DNA from: Orobanche coerulescens
Lineage: Eukaryota; Streptophyta; Magnoliopsida; Lamiales; Orobanchaceae
Direction of reading: 5' to 3'
Assembly: GCA_033398695.1 (NCBI GenBank)
Contig: CM065801.1
Coordinates: forward strand, 54,818,358-54,882,357
DNA: 64,000 nucleotides
In this document: in pieces, positions 45,906-57,635 of the stretch
Numbering within the stretch: position 1 is the stretch's first letter
Layout: every line of letters begins with the position of its first letter
Position numbers and translations under genes: made by a program
The notes under the pieces: generated by a model
Database searches by the model: none
Told to the model about the DNA's origin: nothing
The model's input: the letters and a program-made list of their open reading frames with translations, nothing else

Positions 45906-45925
45906 AATTTTCGTCCTCGAAAATT
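45906..45925 (-). other. Pre-PPT hairpin of E
   Basis: On the minus strand AATTTTCG-AGGA-CGAAAATT forms an 8-bp stem with an AGGA loop. Compared with A, one G-C pair of the stem has become T-A, a paired change that preserves the structure. Confidence 0.75.
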
Positions 45926-47919
45926 AGTATCATACCTTGATTATTGAAATTAGGGTAGCGAGCTAGAAACTCTTCCTCGCGTTCCCAAGTAGCTTCGTCT
46001 TTTCCATGACGATTCCACTGCACTTTAATCAATGTGATATCTTTCTTTCTCAATTTGTGAACCTTCTTTTCGAGTATTGCACACGGTAGCTACTCATACG
46101 TTAAATCTCTGTTAACGTTCAAATTCGCATAGCTGATTACATGACTCGGATCATGCGCATATTTTCTGAGCATAGAGATATGGAATACATTGTGTACTGA
46201 AGCAAATTCGGGTGGTAAAGCGAGACGATATGCTAAATCTCCAATTCGTTCAAGAACTTCGAATGGCCCGACAAATCTCGGTCAAAGTTTTCCTCTCTTT
46301 CCAAAACGAAAAATTCCTTTTATTGGAGCCACCTTTAAAAATACTTTATCTCTCACATCAAAATGTAACTCCTTTCTACGCTTATCAGCATATGACTTCT
46401 GTCGGTCCTGAGCAATTTTAATTCTCTATCGGATCATTTTAATTTTTGCTGACTGTTTCCTCAACTAACTCAGGTCCCAATACTTTTATTTCTCTAACTT
46501 CATCCCAATACAATGGAGATCTACATTTTCTTCCATATAGAGCTTCGTATGGTGCCATCCCAATTGTGGGTTGATAACTATTATTGTAGGTAAACTCAAC
46601 CAAAGGTAGCAGTGATTCCCAATCACCATCTGCATCTAGTATGCATGCTCTCAGCATATCTTCAAGGATTTGATTCGTTCGCTCCGTCTGACCATCTGTT
46701 TGAGGATGGTAAGCAGTGCTAAAATTTAACTTTGTTCCCATAGCTTCATACAAACTTTTCCAAAATCTTGAAGTAAAATGAGGGTCTCTATCTGACACTA
46801 TTGATGCCGGAACTCCATGTAATCTCACTATATCCTTGATATACATTTGTGCGAACTGATTCATCTTAAACGTCATCTTGACTAGCAGAAAATGAGTAGA
46901 TTTTGTCATTCTTTCGACAATCACCCAAACCGCAGTATTTCCTTTAACAGTTGCGGGTAAACCGACTATGAAATCCACGGCTATATGTTCCCACTTCCAT
47001 TTTGGAATTTCAAGTGGTTTGAGTAATCCTGATGGTCGTTGATGTTCGGCCTTGACTTGTTGACAAGTCAAACAACTCTCCACAAATTTCCCTATATCAT
47101 TCTTCATTCCTTTCCACCAAAATATTTTCTTGAGATCTTGGTACATTTTCGTACTGCCTGGGTGGGCAGTATATGGCGTACTGTGAGCCTCATCTCTGGG
47201 CACACAAATTCTCCCTTCGTACATCAAGGTACCATCACTTGCTATTCCATGTTGTTCCCTTTGGTCTAACAACTTCAATATTCAATTTCAAAAAATCTTG
47301 AATGAGTTGTTCTTGAGTAGTGAGCATATTGCACAATTCACCTCTCGTCTTGCGACTTAAGGCATCAGCAACTACGTTGGCCTTGCTTGGATGATATTGG
47401 ATCGTGCAATCACAATCTTTTACCAACTTAAGCCACCTTCTTTGCCTCATGTTTAGCTCCTTCTGAGTAAACAAATACTTCAAAATTTTATGATCGGTAA
47501 AAATTTCACACCTTCCTCCGTACAAGTAATGCCTCCAAATCTTTAGCGCATGAACTACGGCGGCTAATTCTAGATCATGAGTAGGGTAGTTTAACTCATG
47601 TTGTTTAAGCTGTCTCGAGACGTATGCAACCACCTTGCCATGCTGCATCAGAACACAGCCAAGACCTTGCTTCGACGCATCACTGTATATTACAAAATCC
47701 TTGGTATGGTCTGGAATCGTTAACATAGGTGCTGTCGTCAGCCTTTTCTTTAATTCTTGGAAACTCGCTTCACACTTATCATTCTATAAGAATTTATCCC
47801 CTTTTCGAGTCAACTTCGTCATAGGAGATGCTATCTTTGAGAAACCCTCGATAAATCTCCTATAGTAACCGGCTAAACCTAGGAAACTTCGAACTTCATT
47901 CGCGTTCGTAGGTGCTTCC
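45926..47919 (-). pseudogene. pol of E (RT end, RNase H, integrase, chromodomain), broken
   Basis: At 47919 the minus strand enters reverse transcriptase near the [14 protein letters not shown] motif. RNase H follows (47700-47350: [31 protein letters not shown]). Integrase occupies about 47200-46440 in another frame, with a zinc region (HPGSTKMYQDL, CLTCQQVK), VIVERMTKS where an aspartate is expected near 46905, SDRDPHF, and DGQTERTNQ with its glutamate. After more stops (for example near 46288 and 46092) the chromodomain-like end reads EATWEREEEFLARYP near 45990-45950. At least two frameshifts and several stops make it inactive. Confidence 0.85.
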
Positions 47920-48443
47920 TGTAATATCCGCGTTTTTCCTTTCTCTTGAGATTCTCATTTTGGTGTATTTTTGTTTTTGGCAACTCGCTTGTAACCGTAT
48001 TGACTTTTCAAGGATATTTATTATTGGACTTTTTTGTCGTTCGAGCTTGTTTCGGACTCGTTTTACTCGATTCGGTGTTTTATGTTATTTTCTTCGCTAT
48101 CTCGTGTATACTCGTAAACCGTCATGCGGAACCGCCGTTTCGGGGTTGCCAGGGATCCATCTCATGTTATTATGCGTGTTGTGAGCTTTTTGTTGATGTT
48201 TCGACCATGTGTCGTACATTTCAGATGTTTTGGGCGGTTTTGTAATTTCCCAAAGTCTTGGGTAATTACGTTGTTGATGTTGTTCTGAATTCCGGACAGT
48301 CGGGAGTACGTTCTCTTTCAGCATTTGAGTTCATTACCGGGAATTATTTACGTTCGTACCATCATGTATTGTTCGCCGTTGTATTTCAATCCTTTTCGGT
48401 ACCCCCTTGTCAAATTCTGGCCTGTACCCCCCAGGAAGGGATG

Positions 48444-48598
48444 TTACGTACGTAACACACCTTTTGGTTACGTACGTAACGACCTATGTTAAATGGTACA
48501 TGCATTTCTTCCTTTTTCGTTACGTACATAAGGCACTTATTGCTTACGTACGTAACACAGCTTACGTACGTTAGCAAGTGGTGGCTAACGTACGTAAC
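48444..48598 (+). repeat. TTACGTACGTAAC palindromes upstream of the F TATA box
   Basis: Five clear copies or near copies of TTACGTACGTAA lie within 155 bases, and TATAAA follows 12 bases after the last. Motif and position are the same as in family A, although the LTRs are otherwise clearly different. Confidence 0.85.
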
Positions 48599-48791
48599 GC
48601 GTCCTGGGTTATAAACCCAGGAGTTGATCGATTTCGGTCATTTTTCATCTCTTCTCTCTTCTCTCCGACTCCAGCGACTCTCTTGGTGTTTTTACGGCGA
48701 TTTGTAGCTTAGCAACTCCGAGCCATTATCTTCTTCGAGTTTTTGGAGTATACTATCAACATCTAATCGTGTTCTTCGTCTTTAATTCGAG

Positions 48792-49533
48792 GTAAACTCC
48801 TAAAACCTTATTTTGGGTAAATTAGGGGTTTTCGCGTTTTCATCCGACTCGTTCCGTATGATAGATTAATTCATGATGTATATGATTAATCTTGTTGATA
48901 TTGTTGGTTATCCTACGGATTCATGGTATATTTCGTGGTATTTTTTTGTAATCGAGAGGGTTTGGTTATGGTCCGCCCTCGTTGTTGTTTTTATACGAGT
49001 ATACATGAATCGTAAGCGGGTTTTCGAGGGTATTCCAATTCCGTATTCGTTTAGGATTGGTTGTGATTGTGTTCTTCGAATCGTTAGGTTCGTGATTGAC
49101 GGTTCCTAGCGTTTGTTGGTGTTTTCCTTCCTTTCGTTGCGTCGTCAATAATTCAAGGCAAGTATTTTTGGAAACCATTATGCTTAACGTGAAATGGTAA
49201 TGTATATTGTGTGTGCTTTACTCACCTTGGGAGGGTCCGATGGGGCCTCGAGGGAATCTATGGCTTCGTCCTGGATTCATGAGTTTGTTTCGCGGCTAGC
49301 TCGGGAGGGTCATTAGAGGCCTCGAGTGGGATTCGTGGCTTCGTCCCGGTCCTAGGCAAATTGATTGACTGTTTGTTTTCGGAAAAGACATGTCTGGTTT
49401 TGGATTTTGAAATGACATTGATGCATGTACTATGAAATGTGTAAGCGATTGGTTTGCCTTGATTACTTGTACTAGCGTAATTGCTAAACCCTCTGGGGAC
49501 CCGTTGTGGGGAAATTCTTGTTATGGATTTCAG
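48792..49533 (+). other. Predicted leader intron in the F LTR
   Basis: TCGAG/GTAAAC at 48792 lies about 180 bases after the TATA box. A CTAAAC branch-like motif is at 49484 and ATGGATTTCAG/GT ends at 49533, giving 742 bases. The acceptor region shares GACCCGTTGTGGGG with A and B. Confidence 0.5.
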
Positions 49534-49895
49534 GTTATGATCATCCGGACGAGCGAGCGCTGGGACAGTACGAGGATGTTGGCCAGGGTCGTTGACAAAT
49601 GCATTTGGGTCCTTTTTTTGTTATTTCATTCGATATGGTTGTTATCCACTTTCGAACTTGTAGATTGTACTCGCGAGTACTTAGGCTTTCTCCTCGGATT
49701 ATGATTTGTATTCGTCAAGTTATTTATGTTTGTCACTGTTGATTATTTCCGGCGGTTGTACCGGGTGTGTTAATTGATTTTCAACTGGATGATATGTGTT
49801 TTTACTATGGTAAGTTGTGTCTAGCCTGGTGGGTCCCATGTAGGGGTCCACGGCACTGTAATATACCTTGAATATCTTGGGGATGTTACAGAAAA

Positions 49896-49907
49896 TGGTA
49901 TCGGAGC
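49896..49907 (+). other. Primer-binding site of F (tRNA-iMet)
   Basis: TGGTATCGGAGC lies five bases after the LTR end at 49890. It is the same primer type as in A and B. Confidence 0.88.
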
Positions 49908-50129
49908 ACTAGGTTTATGGATACCTAGGCTTGTCGGTTATTTGGGTCTAGTTGTGTTTTGTTTTTGCATATTGTCACACCGCTGCCAGCATCTCGGTAC
50001 TTACAGTGCTCGTAAGTTTTCTTATTCGGTCCTTTGTTTTCTTGCATTGTATTTCCGCTTCTTGAATCGTAGTTGCTTTTTCCTCCCTTTCTCATCATCA
50101 ATATACTTCTGTTATCTCTTAACACCAGT

Positions 50130-50951
50130 ATGGATGCCGGAGGAAACCGTGGTCGTGGTCGTGGTCGTGGTCGTGGATGCGGCCGAGGACGTGGGGCAGC
50201 CGGTGGGGCGGCCACGTTGCATTCTTCGGGAGCCGGCAGTACCGGTGACCGTCACAGTCATGCTTCTTCTCAGGAGCGCGCCGACCTTGGTATTGCGGCC
50301 GTCATGCATAAAATGGTAAACCAAATGGCGGCGATAGCTCAGGTGGTCTAGAACCCGGATCCGGCCCACGCTAATCGGGGCGGAACGGATCGTTGGCTTC
50401 AGGATGTCATCAAGATGCATCCTCCTCAGTTTTCGGGAGCTTCGGACCCGATCGGCTTGGAGGGGTGGATCAAGGAGATATCTAAAGTCTTCACTGCTAC
50501 CAACTGTCCCGGGGACCGTAAGGTCCCTATTGCCTAGTACTTTCTTACTGGGGATGCTACGGATTGGTGGGAAGCCGTTGGGCCCAAAGACCATGTTGCT
50601 TCGTGGACCGAATTTCAGGAATTGATGGAGGCTGAATATTGCCCGTGGTCTGTTAGACAGGCTCGAGTCCATGCTTTCTATGATGCTCAACCACGGGATG
50701 TTCATGTATCCCAAGCTATTGCCGATTTTAACAAGGAGTTGGGCTATGTGAAGACCCAAGTTGTCGAGGAGAGCGACAAAATTTTCCATTTTTCCAGGCG
50801 GATGAAATTTTCGATTCGGGACTACATGTCTGGGCTCGTCTGTACTACTTTGAAGGATTATCAGAGTCGAGCTCTTGCCTATGATATGTCTGTGACGGCC
50901 AGTGCTGCGGTTCGGGAGAGTAAGAAACAGAAATCTGCCGGGAATTTCTAG
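50130..50951 (+). pseudogene. gag of F, two in-frame TAG stops
   Basis: The ATG at 50130 opens a (Arg-Gly)-repeat N-terminus coded by a GTGGTC-type repeat. The gag domain follows (HPPQFSGASDPIGLEGWIKEISKVF, TDWWEAVGP). TAG stops at 50349-50351 and 50535-50537 break a frame that otherwise stays open to 50951. The segment ends with LAYDMSVTA and a Lys-rich tail, before any zinc knuckle, near the S2 insertion. A candidate intron (50012-50128, CTC/GTAAGT to ACCAG/T) ends one base before the ATG. Confidence 0.85.
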
Positions 50952-50961
50952 GGTCACACGG

Positions 50962-52365
50962 TGTTAGGAATACTTGTTAGATTTTGATGATGTCATTAAT
51001 ATAAATTCAAATAGTTATTACTTGGCAAAATGTAAGGAAGAACCAAATGAGTATCTTCCATAGGTCAAATTATGTTAAGTGTAAAACTTGGCAAAATGTA
51101 AAGAAGAACCAAATGAGTATCTTCTATAGGCCAAAATAAGTTAGGCTAAAAACCGGCTAAGTACAAAAGAACAGCTAAGTTCATCAGAGAGGTACAGCCG
51201 AGTCATATCAGAGAAGATCTGGTCAACAAAAATTATCAGAGATGTTTGACCAGACTGCAGTCAAGTAACGTCAGACAGGTCATCTGATCAGGCGAGTCCC
51301 AAACAGGGAACATCAGAAAGGTCCAGAACTGCAAAGAAGTTAACTTACATCAGCCTACTCGAGATCAGCCAAGTACTCCAAGTCCACGTCAGCATGCGTT
51401 GAAAAGTCAAGTATTACGGAAAGTCACATGCAACGTGAAGAGACAAATTGGAGAGATTCCCGCAAAGGATATGAATTAAATAATTCATCTAGACCCATCT
51501 CGAAGACTTTAATCGTATTATATTCAAAAGATTCGGCGCCTCACATGCAGAGTCTTCACAACGGTCGGAAGATAGATTAAAATATGGGAATCCAGCCTTG
51601 CAATGTTCAGAAAAGAATAAACAAAGAAGTCTCCCTCCAACGGACTGATTTATTACAGATTTGCAAACGGCTATGAAGAAATGCTCAAGGATCAACACCT
51701 ATATATATCCGAAGATTTGAAGTTGAGCAACTACCGGTGCGAACATACTTTCAAGCGATCAAAGCATTAAAGCAATCTAAAACGAAATACAGCATCGTGA
51801 AAAGAGCAGTTCTAAAAAGTTCATACTTGAAGAAGCTCTTAGTTGGAGAAGACAAAAACTCGTGTCTTAAATCCAGAGTTCGGGGTACTTCACTGGTTGA
51901 AGTTCGAGACTGTAAAGGCATCCAAGGATCGAGGATCAAGAGGTGCAAGGCAGTCAAGTGTGTTACAATGGCACAGATTTCCACTAGTTGGAAGCTGTTG
52001 TAGTTTGGTTGAATCACTGTAATATTTATCACTGGTTGAAAATTATAGTGAATTCATCTCCAACTGGTTTGGAGAAAAGTGGATTAGTAGAGGATTACCC
52101 CACCTCTGAGACCACTATAATTGCCTGCGTACTTTATTGCTTTATAGCATCATACTTTAACGGTTGCATTCATTGTTAAGTGTTTCATTAGTTGTTTTGT
52201 ATTCTTCATCAGCTGACTTCCGCACGTATTAAGAACAAACGACTCCAAGTCATTTGTTTACCTATCAGCTGAAGAAACTTACTCTTTGAGAAAAAGAGTT
52301 TAAGAGTTTCAATAAGTCTATTCACCCCCCCTCCAGCCTTATTCCTGGATGACTTGTGACCTACA
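50962..52365 (+). repeat. 5' LTR of S2 (about 1.4 kb)
   Basis: It starts TGTTAGGAATACTTG and ends GTGACCTACA. The end is set by the primer-binding-like sequence that follows, TGATATCAGAGA at 52368-52379, which is close to the iMet site TGGTATCAGAGC. A TATATATA box lies near 51700. No partner LTR is in the window. Confidence 0.75.
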
Positions 52366-52443
52366 AGTGATATCAGAGAGGTTGGTTCACTTATTTCAAG
52401 AACCAGATCTATATCTGAGATATATCTTTATTCTCATTTTATA

Positions 52444-53673
52444 ATGGAACACATGCATTCTAGACTACCTATGTTTTCATTTCACGAGTATGATCTTTGG
52501 AAGATAAGGATGCAGGCACACTTATCTTCAATCCATGATGACATATGGTGCATCATAGAGGACGGTCCATTCATCTTCAAGAAGGACAACACTGCAGAGG
52601 AGATCGCAGCAGGGAAGCCAGAGAAGATCCCAAAGAAGAGGACAGAGCTGACTCCCGAAGAAAGAAAGCTGGCCAATCTTGATAACCGGGCCAGAGATGT
52701 GCTATATCAAACTCTTGACAAATCCACCATGGTCAAGATTAAGAATTGCAAGAATGCCAAAGAAATCTGGGACACATTAGCCCTAATGTGTGAAGGAACG
52801 GAGCTGATCAAGGAAAACAAGTTGTCAATTGCTATTCAAAAATTTGACAACATCAAAATGAAGAATGGCGATTCCATAGACCAAGTGGACACAAGGTTCA
52901 CTGAGATTATCAATGAGATCAACTCCCTTGGCAAATCTTATGGCAACAGGGAGATGGCACTGAAGGTTCTAAGATCTCTCAATCCTGAATGTAGTATGAA
53001 GGCAGTGGCCATGAGAGAATCCAAGGACCTCAATAAGATAAAGATCCAAGAGATGTTCTCTGATCTTAAAGCTTATGAGTTCGAGCTTCCAAGTTCATCC
53101 TCAACTGAGCCTGCAGAGAAGGGAATACCCTTTGCAGCCGAGTCCCCCGCCAAGAGCTTATCTGATGTAAAGCCTCCAAATCCATTAGATTTTGAGGAAG
53201 AAATGGCATTCATAATGCAAAGGTTCAGCAACTTCCAGAAAAACTACTCCAAATACAAGAAAAATTATAAGGAGAATCCCATAAGGAACCAGAAAGCCGG
53301 AAGCTGGAAGGTGGAGTGCTACAATTGTCACAAGACAGGACACATCCAAATCGACTGTCCTGATCTTAAGAAGGACGAGAGCAAGAAGGAGGTGGGCAGA
53401 AAAGAAGACAGAAGGAAGGCCCTCATCGGAGAAGATCAGGAGCATATAGAATCAAGCAGCGGATTCTTTTCTGATGATGATGAAGAGTATGACTGCCTGA
53501 TGGCCAACTTACCTGATGAAGAGGTAACATCAAAACCCTCTGGTTCAAATAATAGTTCAGCCATGTCACAAGATATGGATCTGCACGAATCTGTAAATCA
53601 GCTATTTAAAGATTTTGAAACACTAAAATCTGCACACCTATCTCAGTCAATGAGAGAAGACTCACCAAGATGA
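52444..53673 (+). CDS. gag polyprotein of S2, N-terminal part
   Basis: The ATG at 52444 opens a 409-residue frame. Residues about 10-140 match the copia gag family of plants (SFHEYDLWKIRMQAHL, AKEIWDTLALMCEG). A zinc knuckle CYNCHKTGHIQIDC lies near residue 290, with the standard CX2CX4HX4C spacing. An acidic tail (DDDEEYDCLMANLPDEE) follows. The stop at 53671-53673 is probably secondary, because the next segment continues the protein in another frame. Confidence 0.85.
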   Translation: MEHMHSRLPMFSFHEYDLWKIRMQAHLSSIHDDIWCIIEDGPFIFKKDNTAEEIAAGKPEKIPKKRTELTPEERKLANLDNRARDVLYQTLDKSTMVKIKNCKNAKEIWDTLALMCEGTELIKENKLSIAIQKFDNIKMKNGDSIDQVDTRFTEIINEINSLGKSYGNREMALKVLRSLNPECSMKAVAMRESKDLNKIKIQEMFSDLKAYEFELPSSSSTEPAEKGIPFAAESPAKSLSDVKPPNPLDFEEEMAFIMQRFSNFQKNYSKYKKNYKENPIRNQKAGSWKVECYNCHKTGHIQIDCPDLKKDESKKEVGRKEDRRKALIGEDQEHIESSSGFFSDDDEEYDCLMANLPDEEVTSKPSGSNNSSAMSQDMDLHESVNQLFKDFETLKSAHLSQSMREDSPR

Positions 53674-54369
53674 GAATAAGCGGTGAAAAATGATTTTGAA
53701 AAACTCACTTAGAATCAATACTGATTGAGATAACTGCAGCTAACTTGCAAAACCAGGTTGATGACAATACAGCTGAGATAAATCGACTAACTGTTTTACT
53801 TAAAGAAAAATCAGCTGCACTTGCTCATGTCAAAGCCGAATTTACTAAGCTGACTCAGGCAAATAAGACTCAGGCGCAGGAAATAACCTCCCTGAAAGCG
53901 TCTTCAACTCTGGAAGAATTGTGTACTAATAAAAGGCCACTATATTCCAGATCAGGCCTTGGATATGATCCTCACACTCCCTCTAGTTCCAAAACCACTT
54001 TCGTCAAGGGAGAAACAACTGTCTCGACTGCTGAGCCTACATACAAACCGATATTTAAAAATAGGCAACAGCCAAGTCACAAGTCTAGGCTGCAGCCATG
54101 GTACACAAGGCAGCCACCTAGACAAGCGACTAGGCAATGGCCCAGGCAGAAGCAGCAGCCCAGACAACATGCCCACTATTATCAACAACTCCCTAAAAAC
54201 AGATTTCAAAATGGGAGGGACAGATGGAAACCTCAAGGTTATCCTAATTTCCAAAATGAACAAGTGTGGAGACCTCAAAGATTTAATAAATGGTCTCATC
54301 CAAGGTTTAGAAATGGCCCACACTATCAATATTTTGAGGAATATCCGGTATACAATCCCAACAGGAGAC
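53674..54369 (+). pseudogene. gag continuation of S2, frameshifted and cut by G
   Basis: After a frameshift between about 53660 and 53745 the protein continues with a coiled-coil-like Leu/Lys/Glu region (about 53750-53900) and a Gln/Arg/Pro-rich basic region (54080-54200), as in the middle of Sirevirus gag-pol. It is interrupted by the LTR of G at 54370. Codons after that belong to G. Confidence 0.7.
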
Positions 54370-55649
54370 TGTTGTGGGAAAATCCCTCACAATATGCCGC
54401 AAGTGCACGGTGTCAACAAGTAATAAAGTGATAAGTAGACTATCATTCCCTCGAGGACTGATTTCACTACGTACCAAAATGTAGTCAACTCACAATTTTA
54501 TTTGAAGAACAATTATACGGGATATATACCTAAACTAATTGCAGAAAATAAATAATAGTACTACTAATAATAATAATACTAATAAGGGTGTAGGATTATG
54601 ATTTTCACCTCAAACAGTCAGGAATGATATTTATTCAATTCAATTTACTTTTATTCAATTGATTGTATGCCAGGAATTCCTAAATTATTCTAAAGCCTTT
54701 CCCAAGGTCGATAGAAAATACTACGAATTATTAACTCGATATATCCCTATTCGAATTAGATAATTAATAGCTAAAACAGTTTAAGAATTCCCACAATAAC
54801 AGGCTTCATAATTCGCATGAGTATATCCCTATCTCACGAAAATTATGATTCGTCTCACAAGAACTATGCCTAAATTTCATCTCCCGAATCCATAAAGACA
54901 ATCAAAACAAATTAACTGTTGGCCAGACAATTAAAAAGCATAAGAACAGTAAGAAGAATCCATTTCAACAAATAACAAGTAAATCGAAATAATAATAAAT
55001 AATCAAACCGTCATGAAAGCAACTACAATCAAAATCCTACTCGAATAGATCTAGGAACTAAGATGCAGAAAAAACGTAGGGATCCGTGGCCTTGTCGTCG
55101 CCCACAAATCTCCTCCTTGTGTTCTTCGCCCTAGCTATTGATGCCCTTCCTCTTCCTTTCTGATCGATCTCCCCCCTCCCTTTCTTCAGCCCTTAAATGC
55201 TTATTTATAGTCGTCATCAGCCTCCAAAACGCGTCCGTGTGATTAGGTCGAGAACAGGCTCCAAAACGGCCCAAAACCGCGCGGAGTACACTAAAACCGC
55301 CCCGTGAGCCGCGGCTGACTTAGTCTGTGCCGCGGCACACGTGCACAGTTTAAAACCTGGGCGCTATTTTTTCTTCTGGGCCGCGGCTCACTATATCTGT
55401 GCCGCGGCTCAGAGTACAGTTTACTCTGGTGCCTGCTGGTCCTCTGCGTGTGCCGCAACCCGCTTGCCTTGTGCCGCGGCCCCAGGCCAAAATTTGCCGT
55501 TTTCGTCCGTTTTTCATCATTTCGGCTTCCGGACTCCAATTTCCTGCAAAACATATAATAATAGGGCATTAAAGGCTCATTTATGCAGATTTACTCACAA
55601 AAAGAATAAAAAATAATGATAAATAAGCATATAAAGATACGCCTAACAA
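54370..55649 (-). repeat. 3' LTR of G (about 1.28 kb)
   Basis: On the minus strand it starts TGTTAGGCGTATC at 55649 and ends near TCCCACAACA at 54370. It shares with C the ACTTGTATAC-like end region, the TATAAAT box (plus 55203-55209) and the GCCGCGGC array at 55304-55488. The left border is less certain because the end sequence differs from that of C. Confidence 0.75.
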
Positions 55650-57635
55650 ATACCCCCAAACTTGAGCCTTTGCTTGTCCTCAAGCAAAAAATAATCAATT
55701 TCAACAAAATGTATCGTGAGTAATTATGCAAGTCCATAGTGGTCAACTTAATCAATACTACCCTTAAAATCTCAAAGAATAGTACTAGTATCGTAATAGC
55801 GAGTCATATCCAGGACACTGATTCCACTAAATAACCAATTTCAGTCCTAATCAATCGTTCATGAAGAAAATCAAGCTCAAAGATTAACAAGCGTGAATTT
55901 AACCGACCGTCAATATGAAGGGTTAGATTAAACAAGACAATTCGCCTAGTCCCACAGTCTAGTGTCAAAATTCAAGAGTTTCATTATCAAAATTACTCCC
56001 AGGATAGCATTCCCTTATGTATGATCAATAATATGATTCGAGTTAACCACTAGGTTTCGGCTCTCGAGATTTTTCATCGGGATGATCCTAGGGTGGATTT
56101 CCATTCTCATGTATCGGGGAACCGTTTGACGTAAAAGACACTCATGGGGCACATGGATGCTTCTAGTTACTAAGCCCCCCTCTACAGCGGAGAAAAAAAC
56201 TCGAATAGCTATTTCCGCATGTCAAGGTTCTTTATTTCTGCGAGAGTAAACAACGGGTCACGTGAATACCCCCGGTTACTAGGCTTCCCATCATCGGTAA
56301 TGCGATATTTCTAAATTATTAATCTATTCAGGGTTGTCGTTTTATGCGAGAGTAAACAACGGGTCACGTGAATACCCCCGATTACTAGACTTCCCATCAT
56401 AGAACAACTAATATCTCGACTTTTTCTTGGGAAAAACTGTCCGACTCTAAACTCAATCCAAGTGCCAACAAGACTCATATTACTGGACGACTAGCTAACC
56501 GAAAAGTATAACCAAATGTATAGGCGGCGATTTGAAAACACTTATGTCTCCTTTCTTATCTGCTAAGATTTCTACAAAAACGATAAAATTTCGGACCTAA
56601 TTGAATACTCAGCAGAAGCAGATATCGCTGACTGTAACTCGACCAAAACTCAACCGCTTCTTCGAAGAGGAATCAGTATCGTAACATCAGTTTTACACAT
56701 GGAAGCACGAAAAATTCACGAAAAGTAAAGCAATGATGAAATCGCAATTTATAACCAAGAAAAATTAAGAAAATATCGCATGCTTCGATTTATTCCACTA
56801 CACATAACATCATCAATAATAAAACTCATGTGAAAATAAAAGAGATAAGGAAAAGTGAAACTTATTCCAAATGTCTTCTTGAAAGCCAGCACATGTCCGA
56901 GTGGAATCGACTGTCCATACGTCCAATAACGCTCAACATCATGAGGGACCCCCAAACTTAGTCTCTAGTCATGAAATAACAATAGACATTAAATCAAGAA
57001 AGACTAGAATATGAAGAATAATAACTCATTTGGGGTAAAAAAATTATATTAGAGAAATGAGGGCCAACAAGAATACACGAATCCAAAAGAAATAACAAAA
57101 CAAAGAAAAAATTAAAAACTAAAAATCAAATAAAAACAACTAACTAGAAAGCAAGTAAAAATGATGGGTTGCCTCCCATCAAGCGCTCTATTTTAAGTCT
57201 TGGGCACGACGTGGCAAAAAGAATTTAACGTGGCTTCTTTCTAGGGAGATTGCCAAATGCCCCCTTCTAGCAATCTATAAGCCTCTTATTTCATAAGGGG
57301 AGGCTTTGGATCATGTCCGGTTGCCAACAATAATGAGTAAGAATAATTATGCGGACAACCAAAAAATGATGGAAGAATATAATAATGATACGTCATGAAA
57401 AAATAAGCAGAGTTCGAATGGGTAAATAATAAAGACTTATCATGAACAACCTCATTAGAACTCATGGTATCAACCTCAACATAATCAAAAGTAATAGGGT
57501 CAATTTCTCCCATTATGGATTTAGGAAAGATTATGCGCAGCACCGTTAATAAAATTTTTGGCACAAAAGTGTTCACCTTATTAGTCGAAGTTTGATGACA
57601 ATTTAATGAGATTTCTTTGGAAACATCATCAATGG
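55650..57635 (-). other. 3' internal region of G, mostly non-coding
   Basis: It begins with AAGTTTGGGGGTAT next to the LTR, the polypurine tract. Three repeats with the GAGTAAACAACGGGTCACGT core lie at 56136-56183, 56227-56290 and 56337-56400 and match C. A second GTTTGGGGGT tract is near 56955. The minus-strand GGGAGGCAACCCATC near 57170-57184 resembles the end-of-ORF sequence of C and D. A 96-codon frame at 57576-57286 could be the end of a coding region, but I cannot assign it. Confidence 0.6.

Larger units (their letters stand above)
43820..47919 (-). mobile_element. Chromovirus-type Ty3/gypsy element E, cut by F
   Basis: On the minus strand this is the 3' part of an element: end of reverse transcriptase, RNase H, integrase, chromodomain-like end, hairpin, purine-rich tract and 3' LTR. 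F is inserted at 47919/47920 inside the reverse transcriptase. The 5' portion of E is not in this window and should lie beyond F and its nested insertions if it survives. Flanking CTTAA (43815-43819) would be one target duplication. Confidence 0.85.
47920..49890 (+). repeat. 5' LTR of F (1971 bp)
   Basis: It starts TGTAATATCCGCG and ends GGGGATGTTACA. It carries palindromes TTACGTACGTAAC at 48444-48598, TATAAA at 48610-48615, a predicted intron 48792-49533, and the inverted repeat GTGGGTCCC/GGGGTCCAC at 49829-49851 near the end. The partner LTR is outside the window. Confidence 0.88.
47920..50961 (+). mobile_element. Chromovirus-type element F (LTR and gag), cut by S2
   Basis: F is inserted in E at 47920 and has a full 5' LTR, an iMet primer site and a gag pseudogene. 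S2 interrupts it at 50962. The flank CTTCC (47915-47919) should reappear at its right end outside the window. Its LTR start (TGTAATATCCGC), LTR end block and TTACGTACGTAAC palindromes make it the closest coding relative of family A seen here (inference). Confidence 0.85.
50962..54369 (+). mobile_element. Sirevirus-type Ty1/copia element S2 (LTR and gag), cut by G
   Basis: S2 has a 5' LTR, a primer site and a copia-type gag. It is inserted in F after CACGG (50957-50961) and is interrupted by G at 54370, so protease, integrase and the rest of pol are outside the window if they survive. Its gag type and the CACCCCCCCT stretch near the LTR end fit the Sirevirus lineage, as with S1, but its LTR differs from that of S1. 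Confidence 0.82.
54370..57635 (-). mobile_element. Athila-type element G, 3' portion, cut by D
   Basis: On the minus strand this is a 3' LTR (54370-55649) preceded by a long 3' non-coding region like that of C. The sequence is clearly related to C and D but more divergent. It is inserted in S2 after GAGAC (54365-54369). D interrupts it at 57636, so its 5' part is outside the window. Confidence 0.8.

Noticed and set aside
49925..50957. Minus-strand ORFs of 96 and 281 codons opposite the F gag
   Set aside because: They are antisense shadows of gag; the Arg/Pro- and Thr-rich runs come from the Arg-Gly codon repeat.
57286..57576. 96-codon minus-strand ORF in G as a distinct gene
   Set aside because: No domain is recognisable, and it lies where the end of a larger Athila coding region could be. 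It is described only within the G region.
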